NCBI GenBank assembly: GCA_009841405.1
Contig: VXLV01000093.1
Location: 1-64,000, forward strand
Direction of reading: 5' to 3'
Source: Chloroflexota bacterium
GTDB lineage: Bacteria > Chloroflexota > Anaerolineae > Aggregatilineales > Phototrophicaceae
Length of the DNA stretch: 64,000 bases
Shown: positions 39,575 through 48,753 of the stretch, piece after piece
Layout: every line of letters begins with the position of its first letter
Numbering within the stretch: the stretch's first letter is position 1
Translations under genes and position numbers: made by a program
Notes under the pieces: model-generated
Database searches by the model: none
What the model saw: the letters and a program-made list of their open reading frames with translations, nothing else
Told to the model about the DNA's origin: nothing

Positions 39575-39942
39575 CGCGCTGGCATCGCCTTCCGTTTCGT
39601 AAGCCGACGCGCTGCGTATTGGCGGCGCGCGGACAGGCTCGCTGCGCGTAGTCAGCGCTTGCGCCTCGCCGGGACCTTAGCGCTTGCGCTGGCGCGTTGG
39701 CGAATCGTATGAACAATGGTTTGTGAATTTAGCGATGTTCTCTAACGTGCCGCCAATGGGCGCTAGCGTACGTGTACTTGTTAAACTGTTGCATTCCGCT
39801 AAATTAGCATTGCATTAGTTTGTCGTCAACATTCGCTGAGTGGTTCTGATTTAGTTTGACGACTGGTCTAAACCGTTGTATATTTCTTAACGGTTTGTCC
39901 GGCTGAACGACTGCCCCATAGTAACCCAAGGCGAGATTCACC

Positions 39943-40662
39943 ATGAAACGATCCACTGTACTCGTTATCGAGGCGGACACAAGGCTTAGCCGATCGATCG
40001 CCGAATTCCTTGAGACTCATACTTACCAGGTGACCATATTTGCTGACGCGCCTGACGCGCTCGATTACCTGCAGGATGAAGTTTTGCCCAACATCGTGCT
40101 GCTTGGCATGAACTTGCCCAGCATAAGCGGATTCGAGACCGCCAGGCGCTTGAAGATGACTGCGGATGTGCCGATTATCTTTTTGATGTCGCGGTCGGAC
40201 AGGCAGTATTTGGTCGAAGGCTTGAAGAAATACGCTGAAGACTTCGTCATCAAGCCGGTGGAATTGCACGAATTGGAAACGCGGATTCAGATAGTGCTTG
40301 GTCGCCTGCCCGCGCTGGATTATAGCGCCGAACCAATTATCCGCATTGACGCGCAGCTTAGCATCGACCTGGCGCAAAACCGCGCATTGGTGGCCGGGCG
40401 CGCGGTGCGGCTGACGCCAACCGAAGCGGTGCTGATGCACGTGCTTCTGCGTCATGCGCCGCGCGTTGTGCAGAACCATGCCTTGCTTGCGCGTGTTTGG
40501 CCCACAGAAGAAGTCTATGAAGACACGCTGCGTGTGCATATGCATCGGCTTCGGCGCAAACTGGAAGCGGATTCCCATCACCCGCGCTATATCCGCACCG
40601 AGCGCGGTGTCGGTTATCGGTTTACAATACGCCCAGCGAATTGGCCCGCCGATGAAAGCTGA
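39943..40662 (+). CDS. Response regulator, OmpR-like (REC + winged helix)
   Basis: VLVIEADTRLSRSIAEFLETH..; LRLTPTEAVLMHVLLRHAPRVVQNHALLARVWP..DTLRVHMHRLRRKLEADSHHPRYIRTERGVGYRF-type C-terminus. Confidence 0.9.
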   Translation: MKRSTVLVIEADTRLSRSIAEFLETHTYQVTIFADAPDALDYLQDEVLPNIVLLGMNLPSISGFETARRLKMTADVPIIFLMSRSDRQYLVEGLKKYAEDFVIKPVELHELETRIQIVLGRLPALDYSAEPIIRIDAQLSIDLAQNRALVAGRAVRLTPTEAVLMHVLLRHAPRVVQNHALLARVWPTEEVYEDTLRVHMHRLRRKLEADSHHPRYIRTERGVGYRFTIRPANWPADES

Positions 40663-40667
40663 ACGCC

Positions 40668-41237
40668 GTGCCAGAAAGCGCCGACAGGGGACTGAGCCGA
40701 GCGCCCCTCACCGAAATCATCTTCATATTGCTGCAGCATTTTCGGCCCGTACTGACGGAAGCTGACCTGATCCTCGGCGCGGATGAAGCGCGCGAATTGG
40801 CGGGGGCGATAGCCGCCGGTCGGTCGCATGTCAAAGCCGAAGCCGTGACGCGGACCATCGCCGAGCGCGTGGATAGCCGCCTGGACGCGCTGCAATCGCG
40901 TTGGGGGTTGGACTTCGCGGCGTCTTTGCGCGCGGACATGGCAGCCATCGGGCCCTGGAGCAGCACGGCCGAATTTCTTGCGCTGGCGAACGACAAAGCT
41001 GAAGCCGAGACCGACATCGCGCTGGGCGCTTCGCTCTTGCTGGCGGTCGGGCGGCGCGAATACGGGCGCTACCTGCTGGAGACGCTCGAGCATGACGCCG
41101 GCGCCCTGGACATCGAAGCCGCCATCGCCCGGCGCATCCTGCTGCATGTCAGCGGCATCGATGGCGCGCGCGACAACGGGCTGGCGCGGCTGCGGCGCTG
41201 GCTGGCGGATCAGCCACCGCGCGACGCCGGCGCATAG
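40668..41237 (+). CDS. Hypothetical protein
   Basis: 189-aa ORF immediately downstream of the response regulator; no recognised motif. Confidence 0.55.
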   Translation: MPESADRGLSRAPLTEIIFILLQHFRPVLTEADLILGADEARELAGAIAAGRSHVKAEAVTRTIAERVDSRLDALQSRWGLDFAASLRADMAAIGPWSSTAEFLALANDKAEAETDIALGASLLLAVGRREYGRYLLETLEHDAGALDIEAAIARRILLHVSGIDGARDNGLARLRRWLADQPPRDAGA

Positions 41238-41318
41238 CCGTCCATCTATCTACAGAATTGCCGCATCATCCGGGCTGCATTATGATGTGCGCTGGCACTG
41301 ATATCAGGAGCGGCGATC

Positions 41319-42176
41319 ATGCGCATCACGATTGGCCTGGCGCAGATTTACCCCAAACTCGGCGACCTGCGGCACAACCTGGCCATCCACCTGGATTATG
41401 CGGCGCGAGCGCGCGCGCAAGGCGTCGATCTGCTGGTCTTTCCCGAGCTGTCGCTGACCGGCTATCAGGTCCAGGACCTTGTGCCGGAGGTGGCGCTGCG
41501 GGCGGATGCGGAGGATCCCGTCTATGCCCAGCTGTTGAAAGCGAGCCGCGACATTGACCTCGTGGTCAGCTTCGTGCATGAGGACTTCCGCAACCGCTTC
41601 TATATCGCGGACGCCTATCTGTCCGGCGGCGAGACGCGGCATCTGCATCACAAGCTCTACCTGCCCACTTACGCCATGTTCGACGAGTCGCGCTATTTCG
41701 CCCAGGGCAACAGCGTGCGCGCCTTCGATACGCGTTTCGGGCGCGTCGGCATGTTGATCTGTGAAGACTTCTGGCATGTGTCGCCGCCTTATCTGCTCTG
41801 GCTGGACGGCGCCGATATCTTCATTCTCAACAGCGCCAGTCCCTCGCGCGGGCTCAACAGCAGCGACCGGCTGATGGGCACGCGCTGGGTCGAGCTGGTC
41901 AACCAGGCTTACGGCAGCATGTTCACTTCGTACATCCTGCACTGCAATCGCGTGGGGTATGAGGACGGCAAGAATTTCTGGGGCGGCTCGTCAGTGGTCG
42001 ATCCCGATGGCGAGTTCATGACGCACGGGCTGTATTTTGACGAGGCGCTGATCACGCAGGCGATTGACATGAATCAGCTGCATCGGACGCGGGCGCGGCT
42101 GCCGCTGCTGCGGGATGAGCGGCCGGGATTGGTCCGGCGGGAGCTGGGCCGGATTCTGAGCGAGAATTTGGGGTAG
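41319..42176 (+). CDS. Carbon-nitrogen hydrolase (nitrilase superfamily)
   Basis: LLVFPELSLTGYQVQDL (E), HHKLYLPTYAMFDE (K), GMLICEDFWH (C): Glu-Lys-Cys triad context. Confidence 0.88.
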   Translation: MRITIGLAQIYPKLGDLRHNLAIHLDYAARARAQGVDLLVFPELSLTGYQVQDLVPEVALRADAEDPVYAQLLKASRDIDLVVSFVHEDFRNRFYIADAYLSGGETRHLHHKLYLPTYAMFDESRYFAQGNSVRAFDTRFGRVGMLICEDFWHVSPPYLLWLDGADIFILNSASPSRGLNSSDRLMGTRWVELVNQAYGSMFTSYILHCNRVGYEDGKNFWGGSSVVDPDGEFMTHGLYFDEALITQAIDMNQLHRTRARLPLLRDERPGLVRRELGRILSENLG

Positions 42177-42182
42177 GGTGGG

Positions 42183-43202
42183 ATGATACCTGACTTCAGC
42201 GAATCGAGAGTTCGCCCAACCGAAGTAACGACGGCGAAGGAACTCTACGATCTCTTGGACGAGAACAACCCGCTGTGGCGACACGGTGATTGGGTCTTCC
42301 GCGGGCAGCCTGACGCAAGCAAAGCGCTATTGCCGACAGCGCTGCGACCTGAATTCATGAAGAAGTATGTAGTGCCCGTGGCAGAGCCGTGTTTACATGA
42401 ATTCATGGAACGGCAGAGGGATAAGCCATCTAATTTCAATGACTTTAGGTATCGGCGTAATCGTTTTCCGGGCGACTTGCACTTTGACTCAGAAGAGTAC
42501 TTAGAGCGATACTTTCGATTGGCGACTCATACCGCGGTAGAAAAGTGCATTGTATGGGCATTCGAACGACTTGCTGATCGAGCGGCACTTGATGTTCCCC
42601 ACGAGCGTGGTTCCACTTGGGGTGGTAGCGGAAGACGTTCTCTTGATGATGAACTCGAAAAGATAATTGAAGAGAAACCGCGCAGGCAGCAGTTCTTGCC
42701 AAATCATAATGTATTCGCATTGGCGCGCCACCATGCTCTGCCAGTTCGAATGCTCGACTGGACTGTGCGTCCTCACAAAGCGGCGTTCTTCGCAGCCGAC
42801 CAAAGCACCTCTTGCAATCAGAGTTCCGACGATTTGGTAGTGTGGGCCGTAGACCGTGAAACTTTGGAGAGTTCCGGCTCTCTGAGATTATTTGAACCGC
42901 TGCGCACTCCAATAGGTTTCTTAAGATCGCAAGAAGGCCTATTCATGTACGATCTGGATGCCGACGAAACATTTATGATGAATGGGAATTGGCAACCATT
43001 CGACGATAGGTTGTTTCAGTTTCCGAATCATAATCAAGCTTATAAATTCGTTTTGCCACGTATGGAGGCAGACGAACTGCTATTTCTCCTCCGCTCGAAG
43101 GGCATTACGAAGTCTAATTTGATGCCGTCTTATGACAACGTTGCCTGGGAGATTACCTCCGGACGTATAGATTGGAAACGTATCCATATGGACTCGAAAT
43201 GA
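42183..43202 (+). CDS. FRG domain-containing protein
   Basis: WVFRGQPDASKALLPTALRPEF at the N-terminus, HNVFALARHHALPVRMLDWTVRPHKAAFFA downstream (FRG family pattern). Confidence 0.8.
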   Translation: MIPDFSESRVRPTEVTTAKELYDLLDENNPLWRHGDWVFRGQPDASKALLPTALRPEFMKKYVVPVAEPCLHEFMERQRDKPSNFNDFRYRRNRFPGDLHFDSEEYLERYFRLATHTAVEKCIVWAFERLADRAALDVPHERGSTWGGSGRRSLDDELEKIIEEKPRRQQFLPNHNVFALARHHALPVRMLDWTVRPHKAAFFAADQSTSCNQSSDDLVVWAVDRETLESSGSLRLFEPLRTPIGFLRSQEGLFMYDLDADETFMMNGNWQPFDDRLFQFPNHNQAYKFVLPRMEADELLFLLRSKGITKSNLMPSYDNVAWEITSGRIDWKRIHMDSK

Positions 43203-44821
43203 CCCCCACCACAACCCTCCTCCGAAACGGCACGCTCTACAACGGTACGGGCAGCCCGCCCGTCCGTGGCGACATCCTCATCCGCGGCGACCGCATCGCC
43301 GCCATCGGCGACCTGCGCGCGGAATCCGCCGCGCGCGTCATCGACCTCGACGGCCTGGCGGCCGCGCCCGGTTTCATCAACATGCTCAGCTGGGCCACCG
43401 AATCACTGATCGAAGACGGCCGCTCCATGAGCGACATCAAGCAGGGTGTCACGCTCGAAGTCATGGGCGAGGGCACCTCGATGGGCCCGCTCAACGACGA
43501 GATGAAGCAGGCCCGCGATACCATCCTGTCCACCGCCGATATCACTTATGACATCGAGTGGACCACGCTGGGCGAATACCTGGAATTTCTGGAGCGCAAA
43601 GGCGTGGCGACCAATGTGGCGTCATTCGTCGGCTCGTCCACGCTGCGCATCCACGCCGCCGGATACGATGACCGGCCCGTGACCGCGGACGAACTGGCGG
43701 GGATGAAGCGCCTGCTGCACGAAGCCATGCGCGAGGGCGCCATGGGCATGTCGGCCGCGCTCATCTACCCGCCCGCGACGTATCAAAGCACCGAGGAGTT
43801 GGTTGAGCTTTGCCGGGTAGTCGCCCAATACGACGGCATGTATATCACCCATTTGCGCAGCGAGGGCGCGGCATTCCTGGAAGCGCTGGAAGAGTTGTTG
43901 ACCATCATGCGCGCCACCGGCGTGAGCGGGGAGATCTACCATCTCAAGGCGGCCGGCAAAGCCAATTGGCATAAGATGGACGCGGTCATCGCCGTGGTCG
44001 AAGCGGCGCGCGCCGAGGGGCTGCCGCTGACCGCCGATATGTACACCTATCCCTACAGCGGCACGGGGCTGGCGTCCTGCATCCCCGCCTGGGCGCACGA
44101 TGGCGGCTTCGACGCCTTGATCGCGCGCCTCAAAGACCCGGGCACACGTGAGCGCATCAAGGCCGATATGCGCGATCCGTCCGCGCGTTGGGAGAATCTC
44201 TATCACGAGCAGGGCGCGGACGGCATTATGCTGGCTGGTTTCGCCAAGCCGGAAATGCGGCATTATCAGGGGCGGCGGCTGAGCGAGGTGGTGGCCGAGC
44301 GCGGCACATCGGCCGAAGACACTGCCATGGACCTGCTGATCGAGGACAACAGCCGCATCTTCTCGCTTTACTTCGGCATGTCCGAGGACAATCTGCGGAC
44401 GCAGGTAAGGCTGCCCTGGGTCAGCTTCTGCTCCGACGCCGGCTCGATCGCCACTGAGGGCGCTTTTCTCAGTTATCACCCTCATCCGCGCGCTTACGGC
44501 AGCTTCGCGCGGGTGCTCGGCAAGTACGTCCGTGATGAAGGTTTGCTGAGACTTGAAGAGGCGGTGCGCCGGCTGTCCGGTTTCGCGGCGGACAACCTCA
44601 AACTGAAGGCGCGCGGCTACCTCAAGCCGGGATATTTCGCTGATATCGCAGTATTCGACCCGGACAAAGTGCAAGACTTCTCAGTCCCGGGCGACCCGCA
44701 TCATTACAGCACGGGCATGGTTCACGTCTTTGTCAACGGCGCGCAGGCGCTGCGAGATGGCGAGCATACGGGGGATCTGCCCGGGCGCGTTGTTCGTGGT
44801 CCGGGCTGGGCGGGCGCCTAG
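43199..44821 (+). CDS. N-acyl-D-amino-acid deacylase / amidohydrolase
   Basis: ATGA overlap with the FRG gene; LLRNGTLYNGTGSPPVRGDILIRGDRIAAIGDL; LPLTADMYTYPYSGTGL; FVNGAQALRDGEHTGDLPGRVVRG. Confidence 0.88.
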   Translation: MTPTTTLLRNGTLYNGTGSPPVRGDILIRGDRIAAIGDLRAESAARVIDLDGLAAAPGFINMLSWATESLIEDGRSMSDIKQGVTLEVMGEGTSMGPLNDEMKQARDTILSTADITYDIEWTTLGEYLEFLERKGVATNVASFVGSSTLRIHAAGYDDRPVTADELAGMKRLLHEAMREGAMGMSAALIYPPATYQSTEELVELCRVVAQYDGMYITHLRSEGAAFLEALEELLTIMRATGVSGEIYHLKAAGKANWHKMDAVIAVVEAARAEGLPLTADMYTYPYSGTGLASCIPAWAHDGGFDALIARLKDPGTRERIKADMRDPSARWENLYHEQGADGIMLAGFAKPEMRHYQGRRLSEVVAERGTSAEDTAMDLLIEDNSRIFSLYFGMSEDNLRTQVRLPWVSFCSDAGSIATEGAFLSYHPHPRAYGSFARVLGKYVRDEGLLRLEEAVRRLSGFAADNLKLKARGYLKPGYFADIAVFDPDKVQDFSVPGDPHHYSTGMVHVFVNGAQALRDGEHTGDLPGRVVRGPGWAGA

Positions 44822-44962
44822 CGCAACCGCCGCCCAGCTTCCACGTATCACAAATGTTAGCGGCATCCCCGAATAATTGGGGCGTCCGACGCACGCGTCG
44901 ACTGTGCTATAATCATTCTGTACACGAGTGAGTAAGAAGCGAATCGCTGTAAAGGAGCGGTC

Positions 44963-46009
44963 ATGAATTTTGGAGGTCTACTTGGAATTGTCGCGGTGCT
45001 GGCATTTGGCGTGGGCATCTTGGGCGTCGCCTTCGCCTTCACGCTGGCGTCGCAGGGCCGGTCAGCGCGCGGGGGCATGCTGCTCGCGCTGGTGGGTTTC
45101 GCCGGCGGCGTGGTGCTCTTCGTCATCAGTTCGGGCATCTTGATCGTGCAGCCGGCGCGGGCGGCGGTCATCGTCAATGTTTTGTCGGGCGAGTTGGAAG
45201 ATCCAGCGCGGGCGCCGGGCACGTCGATCATCATCCCGGGCTTGCAGGAATACATCATCTACCAGACCGATCAGCGCGAATACACCATGTCCGGCATCAG
45301 CACCGAGGGGCGCCTGCAAGGCAATGACGCGGTGGAAGCGCTGTCCGCAGACGGGCAGGAAGTCCGGCTGGATATCACCGTGCTCTATCGAATCGAGCGG
45401 GGGGATGTCAATCAGATACACCTGAATTGGCAAAACCGCTACGAAGCCGACTTCATCCGGCCCACCGTGCGCGCGGTCGCCCGCGATATCGTTTCGCAAT
45501 TCGAGGCGGAAGCGATCTACGGCGAAAAGCGCGAGGAACTCGGCAATCAGATCGAAGCGGCGGTCGAATTGCAGATGAAGGCGGAAGGCTTGACGCTGAC
45601 CTCGCTACTGGTGCGCCAGATCGAATTCACGGATGCCTTTTCACAGTCCATTGAAGAAAAGCAAATTGAGGAACAGCGGCTGCTGCGCGCCCGCACCGAA
45701 GCCGAGCGCGTCCAGACCGAGGCCGGCGGTCGCGCTGACGCCGCCGAGCAGGAAGCCCGCGGTCGCGCTAACGCCCGCCTGATTGAGGCGCAAGCCGAAG
45801 CCGAAGCGCTGCGCGTCATCAGCGACCAGATCGCTGCCAATCCCAACTTGATCCAGTATCTGTATGTCGCCAACTTGTCGGATAACGTCTCCTTTGCGCT
45901 TTTGCCGTCGAACGCGCCCTTCATCTTCAACGTCGACGACTTCGCTCAACTAGGCGCGGACTTTGAGGCGCCTGAGGCGTCAGTCCGGTTGACCGAAGCC
46001 GGCAGCTGA
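44963..46009 (+). CDS. SPFH/Band 7/prohibitin-family protein
   Basis: N-terminal TMs; RPTVRAVARDIVSQFEAEAIYGEKREELGNQIEAAVELQMKAEGLTLTSLLVRQIEF; coiled coil EQRLLRARTEAERVQTEAGGRADAAEQEARGRANA. Confidence 0.9.
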   Translation: MNFGGLLGIVAVLAFGVGILGVAFAFTLASQGRSARGGMLLALVGFAGGVVLFVISSGILIVQPARAAVIVNVLSGELEDPARAPGTSIIIPGLQEYIIYQTDQREYTMSGISTEGRLQGNDAVEALSADGQEVRLDITVLYRIERGDVNQIHLNWQNRYEADFIRPTVRAVARDIVSQFEAEAIYGEKREELGNQIEAAVELQMKAEGLTLTSLLVRQIEFTDAFSQSIEEKQIEEQRLLRARTEAERVQTEAGGRADAAEQEARGRANARLIEAQAEAEALRVISDQIAANPNLIQYLYVANLSDNVSFALLPSNAPFIFNVDDFAQLGADFEAPEASVRLTEAGS

Positions 46010-46038
46010 CGCGACAGTCGCAGTCGACTATAGCCATG

Positions 46039-46066
46039 AGGACGCTCGCTTCTGGGCGTCCTTTTC
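46039..46066 (+). terminator. Intrinsic terminator after the SPFH gene
   Basis: AGGACGCtcgcttctggGCGTCCTTTT. Confidence 0.75.
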
Positions 46067-46112
46067 ATTTTCTTCGCCGAATAGGATGCCTTGCTTCGCC
46101 GGCGCGTCTACA

Positions 46113-46156
46113 ACCCCTCACCCCCCGGCCCCCTCTCCCACAAGGGGAGAGGGGGA
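46113..46156 (+). repeat. CCCCCGGCCCC hairpin repeat, copy C
   Basis: ccctcaccccccggccccctctcccacaaggggagaggggga. Confidence 0.65.
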
Positions 46157-46187
46157 GCAAAGCAAGCGTGATGTATGGTGTTTTGCA

Positions 46188-47483
46188 GTGAGTGCGGCTT
46201 TGCCACGCGCGTGTCTCTTAACCCTGTTTCTACTCTCTGTTACACTGGCGCGCGCGCAGGAGGAGGCGACCTTGCTTGACCGCTACTTTTACACCTTTCA
46301 CAACCCGGCCGGGAATCGTTTTGTGCGCGGCGGCGGGCGCTTCCCCGATGTCCAGGCCATCGACATACCGCTTCGTGGCGCGCCGGCCTGGGCGGTCGGC
46401 TACGCGATGGAGACGGCGGTCTGGCACGTCGTGCTGCGCAACGGCGACCTGCAGGTGGTCGAAGTCGCGCCCGACGGCGCCGCGCGGACGCTGACGTTTG
46501 AATCGGGCTGGTTTGCCCCGGCGCAGCCGCCGCTGGTGGGCGTCTCCATGATCGAGGGCGCCTACGTCTTGCGGGGCGACGCCAGCGTGTCCGCGCTGAC
46601 GCATCCGATCCCGGTCAACGACTTTGAGGCGCTCTACATCAATCGCGACGGCGATCTGGTCTTGGGGCGCGAGGATGGCGAACGCGCGCGCTTGCCGATT
46701 GCCGCGCAGCCGGACGCGCGCCTGGTGATGAACAGCCGGGGGCAAGTCGCGCTCTATGCTAACGCAACCGACCAGCGTTATACGCATGGCATCATGGGCG
46801 ACCTGCTGGAAGCGGCGACCTTGCTCGTGATTGAAGCACTCGAGGGGCGGCTTCGCTTGCTTGCCCGCGTTGATTTGCCTGGCGCGGACGTTTACGAGGG
46901 CATCGCGCCCTTCTGGGCGGATGTCGATGGCGATGGCGTGGAAGACTTGGTGACGACCGTCTCCAACGGGTCGCTGGGCGCGCGCTTGCGGGCTTATCTC
47001 TGGGACGGCGCCGGCATCCGGCAGGAGGCGGACAGTCCGCCGATCGGGCAGGGCAATCGCTGGCGGCATCAGTTGAGCGCGGCGCCATTTGGTCCGGCGG
47101 GGGAAATCGAGATTGCGGCGACGCTGACGCCGAATATCGCCGGCGCGCTGGAGTTCTTTCATTTCAGCGGCGGCGCGCTGGAACAGACGGTGAGATTCCC
47201 GGGTGTGACGACGCACGCGCTTGGCTCGCGCAATCTCGACCAAACGGCGGCCGGCGACTTCAACGGCGATGGCCGGCCCGAAGTCCTGGCGATGGACGCG
47301 GCGCGGCGCGCGGTAGTTGCCGTGCAACGGGACGACAAGGCGGGCGCGCGCGAAGTCTGGCGCCTGGATGCCGACAGCGAAATCGTCAGCAACTTCGCGC
47401 CGGTCGAATTGTTGGATGGCGGGCTGGCGCTGGCGGTGGGCGTGGCTGATCGGCGCTTGCGCGTCTGGCTGCCGCGCGGCTAG
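46188..47483 (+). CDS. Secreted VCBS/FG-GAP-like beta-propeller protein
   Basis: ORF 46086..47483; likely GTG start at 46188 after the repeat; signal peptide ACLLTLFLLSVTLARAQ; FWADVDGDGVEDLVTTV and GDFNGDGRPEVLAMD calcium-loop-like repeats. Confidence 0.75.
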   Translation: MSAALPRACLLTLFLLSVTLARAQEEATLLDRYFYTFHNPAGNRFVRGGGRFPDVQAIDIPLRGAPAWAVGYAMETAVWHVVLRNGDLQVVEVAPDGAARTLTFESGWFAPAQPPLVGVSMIEGAYVLRGDASVSALTHPIPVNDFEALYINRDGDLVLGREDGERARLPIAAQPDARLVMNSRGQVALYANATDQRYTHGIMGDLLEAATLLVIEALEGRLRLLARVDLPGADVYEGIAPFWADVDGDGVEDLVTTVSNGSLGARLRAYLWDGAGIRQEADSPPIGQGNRWRHQLSAAPFGPAGEIEIAATLTPNIAGALEFFHFSGGALEQTVRFPGVTTHALGSRNLDQTAAGDFNGDGRPEVLAMDAARRAVVAVQRDDKAGAREVWRLDADSEIVSNFAPVELLDGGLALAVGVADRRLRVWLPRG

Positions 47484-47516
47484 AATCGGCGGCGTAGCGC
47501 AAGGAGAATCGAGCCA

Positions 47517-48743
47517 ATGAACGTACATCCCGCCGAAGCAGTCGGCATGTCAAGCGAGCGGCTCCAAAGAGTAAGCGCATATCTGGACCGGGCGGTATCG
47601 AACGACCAGCTGCCCGGCATCATCGCCGTGGCCGCGCGGCGCGGGTCCATCGTGCATCACAGTATGCACGGCAAGATGGACATCGAAGCGGGCCGCGCCA
47701 TGGAAGCGGACGCGATCTTCCGCATTTACAGCATGACCAAGCCGGTCGTCAGCCTGGCGCTGATGATGTTGCACGACGAAGGCCGGGTGATGCTGCACGA
47801 TCCGGTCAGCCGTTTCATCCCCGGCTTTGGCAAGACCATGGTCTACAGCCACATCAGCGACGGGCGGCTGCGGCTCGCCGAGCAAGATCCGCCGATGAGC
47901 GTCTTCCACCTGCTGACGCACACGGCCGGCTTGAGTTATGGCGGCGAGCCATATCACCCGGTGGACGAGCAGTTTCGCCTGGCATCCGAGCGGCACGACT
48001 TCTTCCAGCGCCATGTGCCCTTGGCGGATATGGTGGGGCGCATTGCCGAATTGCCGCTGAAATATCAGCCCGGCAGCGACTGGGAATACAGCGTCGCCAC
48101 CGATGTTCTTGGCTACCTTGTGCAGGTGATTGCGGACATGCCGCTAGCCGAGTTCTTGCAGGAGCGCATCTTCGCGCCGCTGGGCATGGTCGATACCGGC
48201 TTCCATGTACCGCCCGCGCAAGCCGGGCGGCTCTGCGCCATTTATGGCTCGGATGCCTCCGGCGTTCCGCTGCTGATTGACCACGCCGATGTCGCCAATG
48301 GCGATGTTCGCCTGCCGACTGTTTGTCCGTCGGGCGGCGGCGGCTTGGTCTCGACAACGGCGGACTATCTGCGCTTCGCGGCCATGCTGCTGAATGGCGG
48401 CGAGCTGGATGGGGCGCGCCTGGTCAGCCCGCTGACCATCAAGCGCATGGCGACCAACGCTGTGCCGCGCGCGTGGCTGCCCCTGCGCATCGGCATTGAG
48501 CGCTACGGCTACGGCTTCGGCCTGGGCTTCCGCGTTATGCTGGATTACGGGCGCGCCAACGGCTACAGCTCGCCAGGCGAATTTGGCTGGGCCGGCGCCG
48601 CCAGCACGCATTTTGTCATCGACCCGGTCGAAGAGCTGGTGACGCTGATGATGACGCAGATGTGGTCCGAGGAGCCGCACCGTCCCCGATCCATCTTCCC
48701 CAATCTGGTCTATCAAGCGATTGAAGAAAGCTACGCCAACTGA
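47517..48743 (+). CDS. Serine hydrolase, class C beta-lactamase-like
   Basis: FRIYSMTKPVVSLALMMLHDEG (SxxK), WEYSVATDVLGYLVQVI (YSxx), C-terminal WAGAASTHFVIDP. Confidence 0.92.
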   Translation: MNVHPAEAVGMSSERLQRVSAYLDRAVSNDQLPGIIAVAARRGSIVHHSMHGKMDIEAGRAMEADAIFRIYSMTKPVVSLALMMLHDEGRVMLHDPVSRFIPGFGKTMVYSHISDGRLRLAEQDPPMSVFHLLTHTAGLSYGGEPYHPVDEQFRLASERHDFFQRHVPLADMVGRIAELPLKYQPGSDWEYSVATDVLGYLVQVIADMPLAEFLQERIFAPLGMVDTGFHVPPAQAGRLCAIYGSDASGVPLLIDHADVANGDVRLPTVCPSGGGGLVSTTADYLRFAAMLLNGGELDGARLVSPLTIKRMATNAVPRAWLPLRIGIERYGYGFGLGFRVMLDYGRANGYSSPGEFGWAGAASTHFVIDPVEELVTLMMTQMWSEEPHRPRSIFPNLVYQAIEESYAN

Positions 48744-48753
48744 AAGTGCCGGC

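Noticed and set aside
44881-44940. TATAAT-like box before the SPFH gene
   Set aside because: A good -10 (44908-44913) but no convincing -35; not listed as a feature.
46230-47528. 432-aa minus-strand ORF (and 61427..62650 -, 14270..15430 +, 16318..17439 -, 17620..18798 -)
   Set aside because: All lie opposite confidently assigned genes and have shadow-ORF composition.
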